Source: Prevotella sp.
GTDB taxonomy: Bacteria > Bacteroidota > Bacteroidia > Bacteroidales > Bacteroidaceae
Assembly: GCA_017395215.1 (NCBI GenBank)
Contig: JAFPVW010000023.1
Coordinates: 53,485-117,484 of the forward strand
Length of the DNA: 64,000 nt
Reading direction: 5' to 3'
Both the position numbers and the translations under genes were made by a program. Below the pieces are notes generated by a model. It did not search any database, had not been told where the DNA came from, and worked only from the letters and a program-made list of their open reading frames with translations. Shown here piece by piece: positions 1-13,580 of this stretch (position 1 is its first letter; every line of letters begins with the position of its first letter).

Positions 1-65
1 ATACGAACAAAAATCCGAACCGCCAAACTTTAGCCCCTCTTTTTCTGTAAGGACATGAGAACGGG
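1..65. repeat. Direct repeat copy A (left of toxin-antitoxin pair)
   Basis: These 65 bases align without gaps to 835-899 with five mismatches by eye (about 92% identity). The copy includes a CAAA at 24-27 (TTTG on the minus strand) placed so that a TATCTTTG box would straddle the window edge, so it is probably the promoter of a minus-strand gene lying to the left. Confidence 0.8.
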
Positions 66-75
66 TCTCATGTCC
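51..75. repeat. Perfect 10-bp inverted repeat
   Basis: GGACATGAGA at 51-60 pairs with TCTCATGTCC at 66-75 around a 5-nt loop. It lies downstream of the PIN gene stop codon on the minus strand, so it could end that transcript, but no T-run follows the stem and I do not call it a terminator. Confidence 0.6.
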
Positions 76-126
76 TCATGTCAAAAAGGGTACACCCGAC
101 CTTTAGTCAATGGAACCAGTCTAAAT

Positions 127-543
127 TCAGGAACAGATGTTCATCAGTTTGAAGAACTCTTGTGGTTCCACCACTGAGTCATCTGACGGAAAGTCTTTCT
201 TATTGCGAGTAATGATGAAATCTGCTTTTGCATCAACCGCAGCGAAGAACTGGGCATCATCCTCAAAATCTTTTCCGCGTCTGAGTATACAACGTTCCAC
301 GACACTCACCCCCATAGATGTTACCGTCAACGTCGGAAGCAAAGAAACCAGAATGTCGTAAATGTCTTCCTTTGCATAGCGCAGTTTTTGCAACACATAA
401 ACCGTATTGAAAACGGAAAGATCCGACACAATCAATTCGTTGCCAGACCTTCCTAACTGGAAAAGTATCGCTGCATCTCTGCCAAACGGCTCGCGACCAG
501 TAATCAAGTCGATGATGATGTTCGTATCAAGAAACAATTTCAT
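127..543 (-). CDS. PIN-domain protein, probable toxin of a type II toxin-antitoxin pair
   Basis: A 138-aa protein that opens with the PIN signature FLDTNIIIDL (acidic residue D6) and carries further acidic positions typical of the fold in the EDDAQFFAAV and ITRNKKDF segments. PIN proteins of this size are usually VapC-like metal-dependent RNases that cleave tRNA or rRNA. The gene overlaps the upstream 86-aa gene by 4 bp (ATGA), the usual antitoxin-toxin order and coupling. Substrate and activity are inferred from family only. The ATG start is fixed by the overlap. Confidence 0.85.
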   Translation of the reverse strand: MKLFLDTNIIIDLITGREPFGRDAAILFQLGRSGNELIVSDLSVFNTVYVLQKLRYAKEDIYDILVSLLPTLTVTSMGVSVVERCILRRGKDFEDDAQFFAAVDAKADFIITRNKKDFPSDDSVVEPQEFFKLMNICS

Positions 544-800
544 AGGGCAAGATAGTCCTTTAGCCGCGCCTCCCCAACAAAGGCCTTCTCATTAAAATCA
601 GCTGGAATGGGAAATCTGCCCATCATTCTTTTAATGTCATCATCAATTTCAACCTTTGTCGGTGTATCAAACAAGGGATTAACCTTTTGACGAGTATGAG
701 AAAGCAGCCTTTTCCCATAGCTTGACATTTTCTGAAGCATAGCCTCATCCATAAGGTTCATGTCATTAGCTATCGACGTTCTTAACTCTAATGCTGTCAT
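540..800 (-). CDS. Probable antitoxin partner of the PIN toxin
   Basis: An 86-aa protein starting MTALELRTSIAND. I chose ATG at 800 because AGGAAAT stands just before it; an in-frame TTG at 812 would add four residues. No clear DNA-binding motif is recognisable. The N-terminal half looks helical, and a linker with basic residues leads to a C-terminal segment likely to bind the toxin, which is common in Phd/YefM-like or similar antitoxins. The call rests mainly on position: first gene, 4-bp overlap with the PIN gene, and a strong promoter 30 bp upstream. The antitoxin class is not assigned. Confidence 0.65.
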   Translation of the reverse strand: MTALELRTSIANDMNLMDEAMLQKMSSYGKRLLSHTRQKVNPLFDTPTKVEIDDDIKRMMGRFPIPADFNEKAFVGEARLKDYLAL

Positions 801-829
801 ATTTCCTATCAATTATTATTCCAACGCCG

Positions 830-861
830 CAAAGATACGAACAAATTTCCAAACCGCCAAA
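830..861 (-). promoter_or_regulatory. Bacteroidetes promoter of the toxin-antitoxin operon
   Basis: On the minus strand TTTG (858-861), a 20-bp spacer and TATCTTTG (830-837) match the -33/-7 consensus of the Bacteroidetes housekeeping sigma factor exactly. The expected start lies near 826, giving a leader of about 25 nt to the antitoxin ATG. Confidence 0.85.
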
Positions 862-899
862 CTTTAGCCTCTCTTTTTCTGTAAGGGCATGAGAACGGG
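835..899. repeat. Direct repeat copy B (right of toxin-antitoxin pair)
   Basis: Second copy of the 65-bp repeat at 1-65; it overlaps the toxin-antitoxin promoter. To its right, 900-956 is purine-rich with repeated GGAGAAC words, and GTACTCATGTCAA occurs twice (957-969 and 976-988). The ATGTCAAAAAG word also follows copy A, so similarity extends past the 65 bp, with about 60 bp extra on this side. Confidence 0.8.
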
Positions 900-984
900 G
901 TGACAGGAGGACAAGAGAACAGGAGAACTAAGACAGGAGAACAGAAGGGCTATTATGTACTCATGTCAAAAAGAAGTACTCATG

Positions 985-1824
985 TCAAGAACCGAGAAGA
1001 TACTGGCAAAGCAGCTCTACGTCCTTGCCGTCGAGCACGCCGTCGCCGTTCACGTCGGCAATCCGCGCTTCTGTCTCCGTATGCTCACGGCCCTGGATGA
1101 AGGCTATCAGGAGAGTCACGTCGGCAATGTCCAGCCGCCCGTCACCGTTCACGTCGCCCATCTCGATGTACTCGCCGAAGTAAGACCAGCCTTTAGCGGC
1201 CTTATAAGCCTCCTTGCAGCCGTAGGGTACAACAAGATGACCTGCATAGAAAACGTAGTAAAAAGCATATTCGTTGATAGGTGCAGGTGTCTTGGATTTC
1301 GCATATACATATAGATCACCTTCAGGAATGAATATCGTACCTGACGGTTCTCCGTTGACATACGGATTGACAGCCATAGAATACATAAACCGTAAGCTGG
1401 CAGGCAGTGACAACGTTTTGATAGGCCCGGAAAAAGAGTGCCAACCAATAGTATCAACACCCTCTTCAAGTACCACATTAGTCAACAGACTACAACCATC
1501 GAAGGCGTAGTCACCAATGGTATTTACATTGCCTGGTACGCGCAGCTCACCCTTGATGCTGCTCTTGTAGAAGGCAGAGTCGTTGATGGCGGGCAGGCTA
1601 GTGAAATAGCGCAGTTCGGGGAACTCACCGATGTCAGTCCGCTCGCGGAACACCGAGCCCAGCGTCGTCACCGCCGCCGCCTCCTCTTCAGACAGTTCTC
1701 CGTCACCGTTCGAGTCCCAGTTGGCCACGCACACCGCCTTCACCCCGGCATCTACAAAAGTGATGTCGGCACCCCTTAATTGGAGCGACAGGGCAAGGAC
1801 TATTAGCACTAAAAGTGTACGCAT
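985..1824 (-). CDS. Secreted BspA-like leucine-rich repeat protein with dockerin-like C-terminus
   Basis: A 279-aa protein. I start it at ATG 1824, where MRTLLVLIVLALSLQLRGA forms a signal peptide; a longer ORF upstream would run through the promoter. After an EF-hand-like NWDSNGDGELSEEEA segment come LRR_5/BspA-type repeats (for example INDSAFYKSS and IGDYAFDGCS). The last 60 residues hold two dockerin-type calcium-binding repeats, DVNGDGRLDIADV and DVNGDGVLDGKDV. BspA proteins are surface or secreted binders in oral and gut Bacteroidetes; dockerin-like repeats in Prevotella are common without any cellulosome, so scaffold binding is not implied. It has its own promoter. Confidence 0.85.
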   Translation of the reverse strand: MRTLLVLIVLALSLQLRGADITFVDAGVKAVCVANWDSNGDGELSEEEAAAVTTLGSVFRERTDIGEFPELRYFTSLPAINDSAFYKSSIKGELRVPGNVNTIGDYAFDGCSLLTNVVLEEGVDTIGWHSFSGPIKTLSLPASLRFMYSMAVNPYVNGEPSGTIFIPEGDLYVYAKSKTPAPINEYAFYYVFYAGHLVVPYGCKEAYKAAKGWSYFGEYIEMGDVNGDGRLDIADVTLLIAFIQGREHTETEARIADVNGDGVLDGKDVELLCQYLLGS

Positions 1825-1850
1825 ATCACATCGTTTTGCACATTGCGCTG

Positions 1851-1882
1851 CAAAGTTATCAATTTTCCGCGAAACAGCCAAA
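1851..1882 (-). promoter_or_regulatory. Promoter of the BspA-like gene
   Basis: Minus-strand TTTG (1879-1882), 20-bp spacer, TAACTTTG (1851-1858). The predicted start near 1847 gives a leader of about 23 nt to ATG 1824. Confidence 0.85.
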
Positions 1883-1910
1883 CATATAGGGCGATTTTTG
1901 CGAAACAACA

Positions 1911-1950
1911 ACAGCGGCAGTGGCACGTCTGCTGCCACTGTCGCCGCTGT
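1911..1950 (-). terminator. Strong hairpin, probable terminator of the 7364-1975 transcript
   Basis: ACAGCGGCAGTGGCA at 1911-1925 pairs with TGCCACTG (1933-1940) and CCGCTGT (1944-1950), leaving a 3-nt bulge and a 7-nt loop. It sits between the 64-aa gene and the next promoter. On the minus strand it is followed by TTGTTGTTTCG, a weak T-rich tail, so factor-independent termination is plausible but not certain. Confidence 0.5.
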
Positions 1951-1974
1951 CATTCCGTAGATTGTTGCCTGAAG

Positions 1975-2169
1975 TCAATTCATGTCATCCCACATACTCT
2001 GCCTCAGATAACGGGAACCGTTACCTGAATTTTCAGGGTCTGTTGTGCCATCGCCTGCTGGGACATCATTGACCGTTGTTGTGTTAGGAGGTGTAATAGA
2101 CCCCTCCATCATAACAGGCAGATGCACGGCTATAGTCTTTATTTTTGGAGCAATATAATTACATTTCAT
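1975..2169 (-). CDS. Small 64-aa protein of unknown function
   Basis: Starts MKCNYIAPKIKTIAVHLP and continues with a Ser/Thr/Pro/Asn-rich middle and an acidic end. There is no signal peptide. The K-x-x-Y-x-x-P start followed by a short hydrophobic stretch is a style often seen in short Bacteroidetes peptides encoded beside large secreted proteins, and the 73-aa gene at 52051-52272 has the same plan. The gene follows the 1720-aa protein gene after 32 bp and is probably cotranscribed with it. Function unknown. Confidence 0.6.
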   Translation of the reverse strand: MKCNYIAPKIKTIAVHLPVMMEGSITPPNTTTVNDVPAGDGTTDPENSGNGSRYLRQSMWDDMN

Positions 2170-2201
2170 TTTATTACCAAATTTGCTTATTATTCACTTT
2201 A

Positions 2202-5200
2202 TCAGTCTATTACAATCTTTCGTCCTCCGACAATATAGATGCCCTTAGGCAGGCCTTTGGTCGTGGTTCCCATGTACTTACCAGAGATACAATAGACCTT
2301 TTTGCTGCGAACAGCAGACAGCTGAACGTCGCCGTCAAGCATATCAATGGCAGTCATCTGGTTGCCGTCCTCGTCAAGTTCAATAATGTCATCATCCATT
2401 GTAAAGATGTAACGTGCATTGTTTTGGGCTGATTCAAAGTCGTAATCATTACGCCCAACAAAGCCAAGCCTGAAGTCCTTGTCGGCAGGGAGCAAGTCAC
2501 CCTTTGTTGCCTGTGGATAGACACTGAGTTTCTTGCCATTGTAAATCTTGCCATTATAAACCGTGGTTGAGTCAATACGGAAGCCACCATCACCCGTAGT
2601 ATTACCATTTTCAGTGAGGCGAGTAGTCTTTTCCGGCGTAGCCATCAGTACACACTTGTAAGGTGCCCACTTAAAACCTCTGTCCACTTGATAGTGCTGC
2701 CAGCCTCCGTTAACCATGTACAGGCAATAAAGCGGAAGGGGTTGCTCCCAGAACTGGCCAATCATCGTATAATAGTAATTATGCCAATTCCCTTGTTCAT
2801 CCTTAAATTGCAATTTCTTCGATTCCGGATTATCCTGAACTGCCAACACCTTATGCTTCTCGTAAGGCTTTGCAAACTTCAGCGTTTTCTTTTTCTGAGT
2901 ATTATTAGCCTCATAAAGCTGTTCAAAGTAATCCAAAGAATCAGCAGTCGCTCTGTTAACGCATGAACTTGATGGCTTGAAATCGTCAGCATAACGCTTC
3001 AATAGATATAGGCCCAGATTCTGGTTAGGTATTATCTCACCTTGACGTTTGTAGGCTTTGATAATATATGGGCGACCACCTAACAAGCAGACAGGATCAT
3101 CTGCCCCACTATTGTCTGCATTTGTTGGAAAACCGACAGTAGCATCATTCGGGAAATTTAGATACTGCGCAGTTTTACCACTTATCAAATTCTCCGTCAG
3201 TATGAAGTTAACAGTATTTGGTGTCGTATTAGGATCATTACTCGATGTACGCGTTACTTGTTTCAACTGACGTATATCAGGCAGCACGTCCGCTGAAACG
3301 TTTGCAGTAATTACATCGCCATCACTGTTGACAATATTATTAATCACATTCCCCTCACTCTTGGGTACGCCCAGCATCTTGACAACCTGGCTGTAAGTCA
3401 TGTCGAACGGAATGCAGAACGTAAACCACATGGTTTCAACAAAATTACGCTCAAACTTCTTGTCCTCATTATACTCCTCAATCGCATCCAGATATGTAGC
3501 TTGCGTCAGCACAATCTGGTGCCAGCCAAGATATTCAATCAAATCCGTCCTCGGATAATTTTTCCCTCTGCGTTGCACAAGGCGCCTCGAAGAACTGTTA
3601 TTGAAGTGAGTAGTGTCCACAGAAACTCCTCCGTTTTCGCCATCATTGATTTCCGCACCATTTTCTCCAGAATAACTAACAGTCCAGTCATTCCACAGGG
3701 CACCTACGCAAGCCTGGTTATAAGTACGGTTACCTTCTGTACGCATAGGCCACAGAATAGGGTCACCATTAGCATCTACAGCGCCCGTCTGGTCTTTCTT
3801 GGTATATACCTTTAAGGTGTCTGTGTACAAATACTCCATTCTGCCGTATGAGTCCTCACGAACTTGACCAGTTGTTACTCTTCTGTTATACACATCCTTC
3901 GAAGGATAGCGAAGCACTGAGAAGCTCTTCTTGATGTCACCGTTGTTAAAGTACCTGTCACGGCTATACACCTTTGTCTGATCCTGACCGCCATAGCCGA
4001 AGGTCAGGCTATATTCAAACACGTTCTTGTAGCATTTTGGCACTTTAGTAGCCAAAGGATAGATTTCCAACACGCCAGCCTCCTTCGGGAATACAGAGCG
4101 TGCGACGGGACGGGGTTCCCCGTCATCCTTATAGAGAGACTCTACTCTGGTTTCGCCCTCCATCTTGTACGGCTTCGTTCCCAACTGCTTCAGGTTCTTC
4201 GAGAATGTATAGGTATTCGGACCGTTATCGATAACAATACCTTTTTGGCCATTGGTTGTCGTAATATGGCTCAAGCCAGTCTCATTAAATGCGCCATCGT
4301 AGATATACTCATAGTTATAGGTCACACAGATGGAATCCAGGCTCTTCGTCTCGTAGAAGCAGTCTTCAGGAATGGTATTCATCCGCATGTCCGTAGGCAG
4401 AGTAACATTTTTGAGCTTCAACTGACTACCATGGAAACCTGCAGTTGCGAAATTCATCTGGTTGCAGTCCACATTTCCAGAAGCATTATAGAATACAGCC
4501 TTCTCCAAATCCATCCTTTCAATATTATTGGCATCACCATGAAGGCCATCATTATTACCTTCGCCACCAGCACTGATATCGTTTAAGTTCAGTTTACCTC
4601 TAAGTGTAACCTTAGTCAGATTTTCTGATTCTACATGTTCACTTTCTGCATCCAGCTTACGAGCCTCAGCCAGTGTTCCTGCCTCATTCAGGTGAGCCGT
4701 CAAGTGGGTGTTGCCTATTGAGATGATAGCCTTCAGGTTTGGCAAATTGGTGGGGTAGCTGTGTACGACCATCGTATCCATATCGGCCGGCAGGATGATG
4801 TATTGAAGCTGGCTGATGGTAGTACCATCCCCCGTCTTCAAGCTGTCGAGCATATTTTTCTTCGTACCGTTGTTGTTGGTATAGACGCAAGTGTTTGTGT
4901 CTGCATTCTTCAAATCAAGCACACGGGTACCATTGGTAAAACTGTTTACAGCCTTGATGTCCTTACTGCTGACCTTACCATTCAGCTGAATCAAGTCAAC
5001 ATTCGGCGTACGAGCTATAGATGTTACAGAGTCTGCCTTGCTGAAATCGTCATACACCTGAGACAACACGTACATCTTCGGGCTGCACTCTCCACCAGAA
5101 ACCATATCATTGTCTATGGTCTCGATAATGGTCTTGTTCGTACCAAGGATGTCAAAGACGGTACTGGTAATTGTGCCGCTACTCTCATTACCAATTTTAT

Positions 5201-7364
5201 ATACACAGTTCGACGAGATGCTGTAGATGGTAGTATTGCTAACAATTTCGTCATTATGTGCAGGAGCTTCGAGCATATCCTTCAGCATCAGCAGTCTGTT
5301 TACATAATTACCTCGGTTGTTATTCTGTTCGCTATAGATATAAGCAGCGGTAGTCGTCTTGTTTCTGTAGGCTATGAACTCCGAGCACGTGGACTTCTTC
5401 GGACTTGCGTTCTCTTCATCTTTAATCAGCGACGTGCCGACAGTTGCAGGATCCTTTGGCAGTATCAGAGCTTTGAACTGCTTATTTTCCGTACGCATCG
5501 TTTCAATAGCTTTTGTTACAGCCTCTTCTATACCTGTATTCTCTCCCCCCTGAATGTCGTACAAGTCAACATAGTACTTAGGATTGACATCAGCTAACTT
5601 CAAAAGGTCATCTTCGTTAATGTTACAACTACTATCAAACCACAGAACTGCACCATCCCTATCTTTTATTTTGTTGAAATAGTTTTGAAGGGTACCAGGA
5701 TTCGTTACATGAACCTGGTATACATCATGGCCATCGTACCACGCAAGGCATTCGATGAAGTCGCCTAACTGTCCTCCTGCTTCATGGACACGATCTTGTG
5801 GTTGTTCTATCAAGTTGTTTAAACAAACAATCGCTGTTAGTCGCTTAAGCTCATCAGAATTTGTACTATGAATCGTGGCTTCCCTATTACCATTATTAGG
5901 GGCTATTTCTGCATACGTTACACCCGACTGCACCTTTTTCAAGGTATTAAGATTACCGCCGCCCCATACACCAGAGCCATCAGTCTTTAAATCCGAGGCC
6001 AAAATACCAGGAGGCAGAATGGCGGTTTCAAGAGCACCGTCCCAGTAGCTGAATGTCACCAGCGACCAGTCGTTGTCCGATGGTTCAACCACACTCCACT
6101 CGTTAGTTTTCTTCCACTCCTTACCACCAACGATTGCATATTTGTTATCAGCATTAGGAGTTAGCAGTCGTTCATAATATTTTGCCTGACATACGATAGA
6201 TTGCGAGGTACTATCCGTATAGTTCTCAGGAGTCCAATAATACGTTGTTGTCTCTGTGACATAATAAAACTTATAATTGGTCGTACTATTGCGGAAACCG
6301 ACAATATCATTATTACTCTCATTCAAATGAGCACTTGCACTATAGTTTTCATTATAATATGATATATTATTAGTACCTTCCGGTATATTTTCCTCTGCTA
6401 TCGGCTCCCACTTCTGGTTTAGTTTCCATTCGTAGTACTTGTAAGTCGCTGCAAATTTCACATATTCATGATTATTATCATAATGATAATCTAAACGGTC
6501 ATTCTTATTGGCATCAGGAGTACTGTCAAATACAAATTGACCATCGCTTTCGTTAGCATTCTCCCAAGATTTTGAAGTCACATTGCCTTCATTATCTGTT
6601 TCTACCTTCAGCTTATAATAATTGTAAGTAAGTGGAACTTTCTTTTTTTCGCCATTTTCGCCTGAAACTGGCAGAGCTTCAACGACATCAATCGAGCCAC
6701 CTACTTCCTGAATTTCAGCCCAATCAGGCTGCTTCTGATAATAGACTGCGTTTAATATTTTATAATACTTATTGACAACGAAATTATTATCATTATTCAA
6801 ATTACTATTGAACTCACGCTCGCTCCAATCAAGCTTTTCCATTCGATCATCATTGCTTACTGCTTTAAATTCTTCCATTGTCTTAGCTTCAGCATTTCTG
6901 GTTGTAGAATGAGTGCTTTTATACAGTTTACCGCCATAAATACGCATATTATCATCCCAACTATTACCGTATTGGTTATTTGGAATTGTATTAATATCAT
7001 TAAACAAACGATAGTTCGTTCCATTCTGTGATATGGTCTTGGGGAACGTTGCCTGCGACATATCAACACTCGTAAAGGCAAAATCAGAACTACTCTTCTT
7101 AATGGCATCAAGGTCGTTAGCGTTGAACTTACCGCTAAGCACGAGAGACTTGCAAGCCTTCATTTCACCAATCTCAGTGGAATTATTTCCATCCTGCACG
7201 AATGACTTTAAATCCCCAGCCGCTGTTAGCGAAGAAATGGTCAATGTTGTTCCTTCGACTGTAACGGTTAAGCCACCTACTGTCTTTGTGAAATTGGCCA
7301 TAGCCCATTGCGGCATCATCACTGACACCACGAATAAACACAATAGCAAAGTAAACTTTTTCAT
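2202..7364 (-). CDS. Very large secreted BspA/LRR-like surface protein with T9SS-like C-terminus
   Basis: 1720 aa when started at ATG 7364 (MKKFTLLLCLFVVSVMMPQW, a signal peptide cleaved near AMA). The ORF is open 79 codons further upstream, but that part contains the promoter. The mature protein is Asn/Thr/Tyr-rich. It has scattered BspA-like leucine-rich segments (LKNVTLPTDMRMNTIPEDCF, IYDGAFNETGLSHI) and long tyrosine-rich, low-complexity stretches between about residues 200 and 500. The end, YCISGKYMGTTTKGLPKG then IYIVGGRKIVID, matches the truncated type-A sorting tail frequent in Prevotella, so export by the type IX system to the surface is likely. Binding target unknown. Confidence 0.75.
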   Translation of the reverse strand: MKKFTLLLCLFVVSVMMPQWAMANFTKTVGGLTVTVEGTTLTISSLTAAGDLKSFVQDGNNSTEIGEMKACKSLVLSGKFNANDLDAIKKSSSDFAFTSVDMSQATFPKTISQNGTNYRLFNDINTIPNNQYGNSWDDNMRIYGGKLYKSTHSTTRNAEAKTMEEFKAVSNDDRMEKLDWSEREFNSNLNNDNNFVVNKYYKILNAVYYQKQPDWAEIQEVGGSIDVVEALPVSGENGEKKKVPLTYNYYKLKVETDNEGNVTSKSWENANESDGQFVFDSTPDANKNDRLDYHYDNNHEYVKFAATYKYYEWKLNQKWEPIAEENIPEGTNNISYYNENYSASAHLNESNNDIVGFRNSTTNYKFYYVTETTTYYWTPENYTDSTSQSIVCQAKYYERLLTPNADNKYAIVGGKEWKKTNEWSVVEPSDNDWSLVTFSYWDGALETAILPPGILASDLKTDGSGVWGGGNLNTLKKVQSGVTYAEIAPNNGNREATIHSTNSDELKRLTAIVCLNNLIEQPQDRVHEAGGQLGDFIECLAWYDGHDVYQVHVTNPGTLQNYFNKIKDRDGAVLWFDSSCNINEDDLLKLADVNPKYYVDLYDIQGGENTGIEEAVTKAIETMRTENKQFKALILPKDPATVGTSLIKDEENASPKKSTCSEFIAYRNKTTTAAYIYSEQNNNRGNYVNRLLMLKDMLEAPAHNDEIVSNTTIYSISSNCVYKIGNESSGTITSTVFDILGTNKTIIETIDNDMVSGGECSPKMYVLSQVYDDFSKADSVTSIARTPNVDLIQLNGKVSSKDIKAVNSFTNGTRVLDLKNADTNTCVYTNNNGTKKNMLDSLKTGDGTTISQLQYIILPADMDTMVVHSYPTNLPNLKAIISIGNTHLTAHLNEAGTLAEARKLDAESEHVESENLTKVTLRGKLNLNDISAGGEGNNDGLHGDANNIERMDLEKAVFYNASGNVDCNQMNFATAGFHGSQLKLKNVTLPTDMRMNTIPEDCFYETKSLDSICVTYNYEYIYDGAFNETGLSHITTTNGQKGIVIDNGPNTYTFSKNLKQLGTKPYKMEGETRVESLYKDDGEPRPVARSVFPKEAGVLEIYPLATKVPKCYKNVFEYSLTFGYGGQDQTKVYSRDRYFNNGDIKKSFSVLRYPSKDVYNRRVTTGQVREDSYGRMEYLYTDTLKVYTKKDQTGAVDANGDPILWPMRTEGNRTYNQACVGALWNDWTVSYSGENGAEINDGENGGVSVDTTHFNNSSSRRLVQRRGKNYPRTDLIEYLGWHQIVLTQATYLDAIEEYNEDKKFERNFVETMWFTFCIPFDMTYSQVVKMLGVPKSEGNVINNIVNSDGDVITANVSADVLPDIRQLKQVTRTSSNDPNTTPNTVNFILTENLISGKTAQYLNFPNDATVGFPTNADNSGADDPVCLLGGRPYIIKAYKRQGEIIPNQNLGLYLLKRYADDFKPSSSCVNRATADSLDYFEQLYEANNTQKKKTLKFAKPYEKHKVLAVQDNPESKKLQFKDEQGNWHNYYYTMIGQFWEQPLPLYCLYMVNGGWQHYQVDRGFKWAPYKCVLMATPEKTTRLTENGNTTGDGGFRIDSTTVYNGKIYNGKKLSVYPQATKGDLLPADKDFRLGFVGRNDYDFESAQNNARYIFTMDDDIIELDEDGNQMTAIDMLDGDVQLSAVRSKKVYCISGKYMGTTTKGLPKGIYIVGGRKIVID

Positions 7365-7482
7365 ACTAATACTAATAGTTGTTTTTGAATTTAATATTTG
7401 TTTGATTTTATTTGTCAGAGGAGTCGCCTTTGCTCCCTCGGTGGGGACAGTCGGCGGAGAACTAAAATACCATATTGCGGGG

Positions 7483-7513
7483 CAAAAGTAATACATTATT
7501 TTTAACTGCCAAA
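7483..7513 (-). promoter_or_regulatory. Promoter of the 1720-aa protein gene
   Basis: Minus-strand TTTG (7510-7513), 19-bp spacer, TACTTTTG (7483-7490). The predicted leader to ATG 7364 is about 115 nt, the longest near-consensus leader in the window. It contains a GC-rich patch at 7418-7462 with short complementary GGAG/CTCC words that may fold. Confidence 0.75.
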
Positions 7514-7636
7514 AGATTCTGCCTGTTTTTTTTCTTTTTACCACCCCATATTTGACATAAAGGAAAACTTTTGATTGATTTGGGAAAACAAAATCCCCCA
7601 TTTCACCGAAGATTTTACAGATTGTGGGGGAGGGAG

Positions 7637-7737
7637 GTGGGTGGGGAAGTAACCGCAGATTTCGCAGATTATACAGATTTTTTGGAGGTGGTGGGTGGGG
7701 AAGTAACCGCAGATTTCGCAGATTATACAGATTTTTT
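7637..7737. repeat. Two identical 47-bp tandem repeats (54-bp period)
   Basis: Copies at 7637-7683 and 7691-7737 are identical by eye. Each contains three 9-nt words ending in CAGATT (7653-7661, 7662-7670, 7671-7679 in the first copy), so a 9-nt period is nested in a 54-bp period. This lies in the 805-bp gene-free stretch 7365-8169. Confidence 0.9.
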
Positions 7738-7832
7738 CGTGCTGTGCGGTTGAAAGCAGCCCTATATTGCCTCTAACAATGTCAGTTTCCAAGGAGAGCA
7801 AGAGTCTGTTACTTGTATGAGAGATAACGGCT

Positions 7833-8160
7833 AAGGATTTAAAGGATTTAAAGGATTAGCGAAACGCACTATGCTTATTATGAATAATTCAGGTTGGAAT
7901 CGACACTGCGCGCCTCCATCCTCTAAATCCTTAGAATCCTTAGACTTAGAGTAGCTTGGCATAACCGACATAGTTAGCGGCTGAAGCAGGTCAGCATCAG
8001 GTTTGTTTTCAACCGCACAGGTCGCAAATTTTCTCCAAATCTGTGAGATCAGTGAGATCTGTGTGCGCATTTAGTCACTGATTGAACTGGTTGGACTGAT
8101 TCCCACTGTGCTTCGGCGGCAGAAAATCAGTGAGAATCAGTCCAATCACGTATAATCAGT
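7833..8160. repeat. Cluster of 9-nt iterated words in gene-free DNA
   Basis: Separate nonamer series follow one another: AAGGATTTA-type at 7833-7859 (three units), AATCCTTAG-type at 7925-7945 (two units), AGATCTGTG-type at 8037-8063 (three units), ACTG words 9-10 nt apart at 8077-8108, and AATCAG words 9-10 nt apart at 8125-8159. No ORF with coding character was found here. Confidence 0.75.
8091..8145. repeat. 18-bp inverted repeat downstream of beta-galactosidase
   Basis: TTGGACTGATTCCCACTG (8091-8108) pairs with CAGTGAGAATCAGTCCAA (8128-8145) with one mismatch around a 19-nt loop. It lies 25 bp past the stop codon of the beta-galactosidase and may stabilise or end that transcript; no T-run follows. 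Confidence 0.7.
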
Positions 8161-8169
8161 GACAAGTTG

Positions 8170-13500
<5,331 letters not shown>

Positions 13501-13524
13501 GTCTGTTCTTTGGTTTTTAAGATG

Positions 13525-13556
13525 CAAAGATACGAATTAGAAAGCAAACGACCAAA
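13525..13556 (-). promoter_or_regulatory. Promoter of the VirE-like gene
   Basis: Minus-strand TTTG (13553-13556), 20-bp spacer, TATCTTTG (13525-13532); leader of about 20 nt to ATG 13500. Confidence 0.85.
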
Positions 13557-13580
13557 TATTCTCCGACTTTTTTTCACATT

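Noticed and set aside
51-75. Rho-independent terminator after the PIN gene
   Set aside because: The stem is perfect, but neither strand has a T-run after it; kept only as an inverted repeat.
7365-7482. Riboswitch in the long leader of the 1720-aa protein gene
   Set aside because: Short GC-rich complementarity exists, but nothing matches a known riboswitch class.
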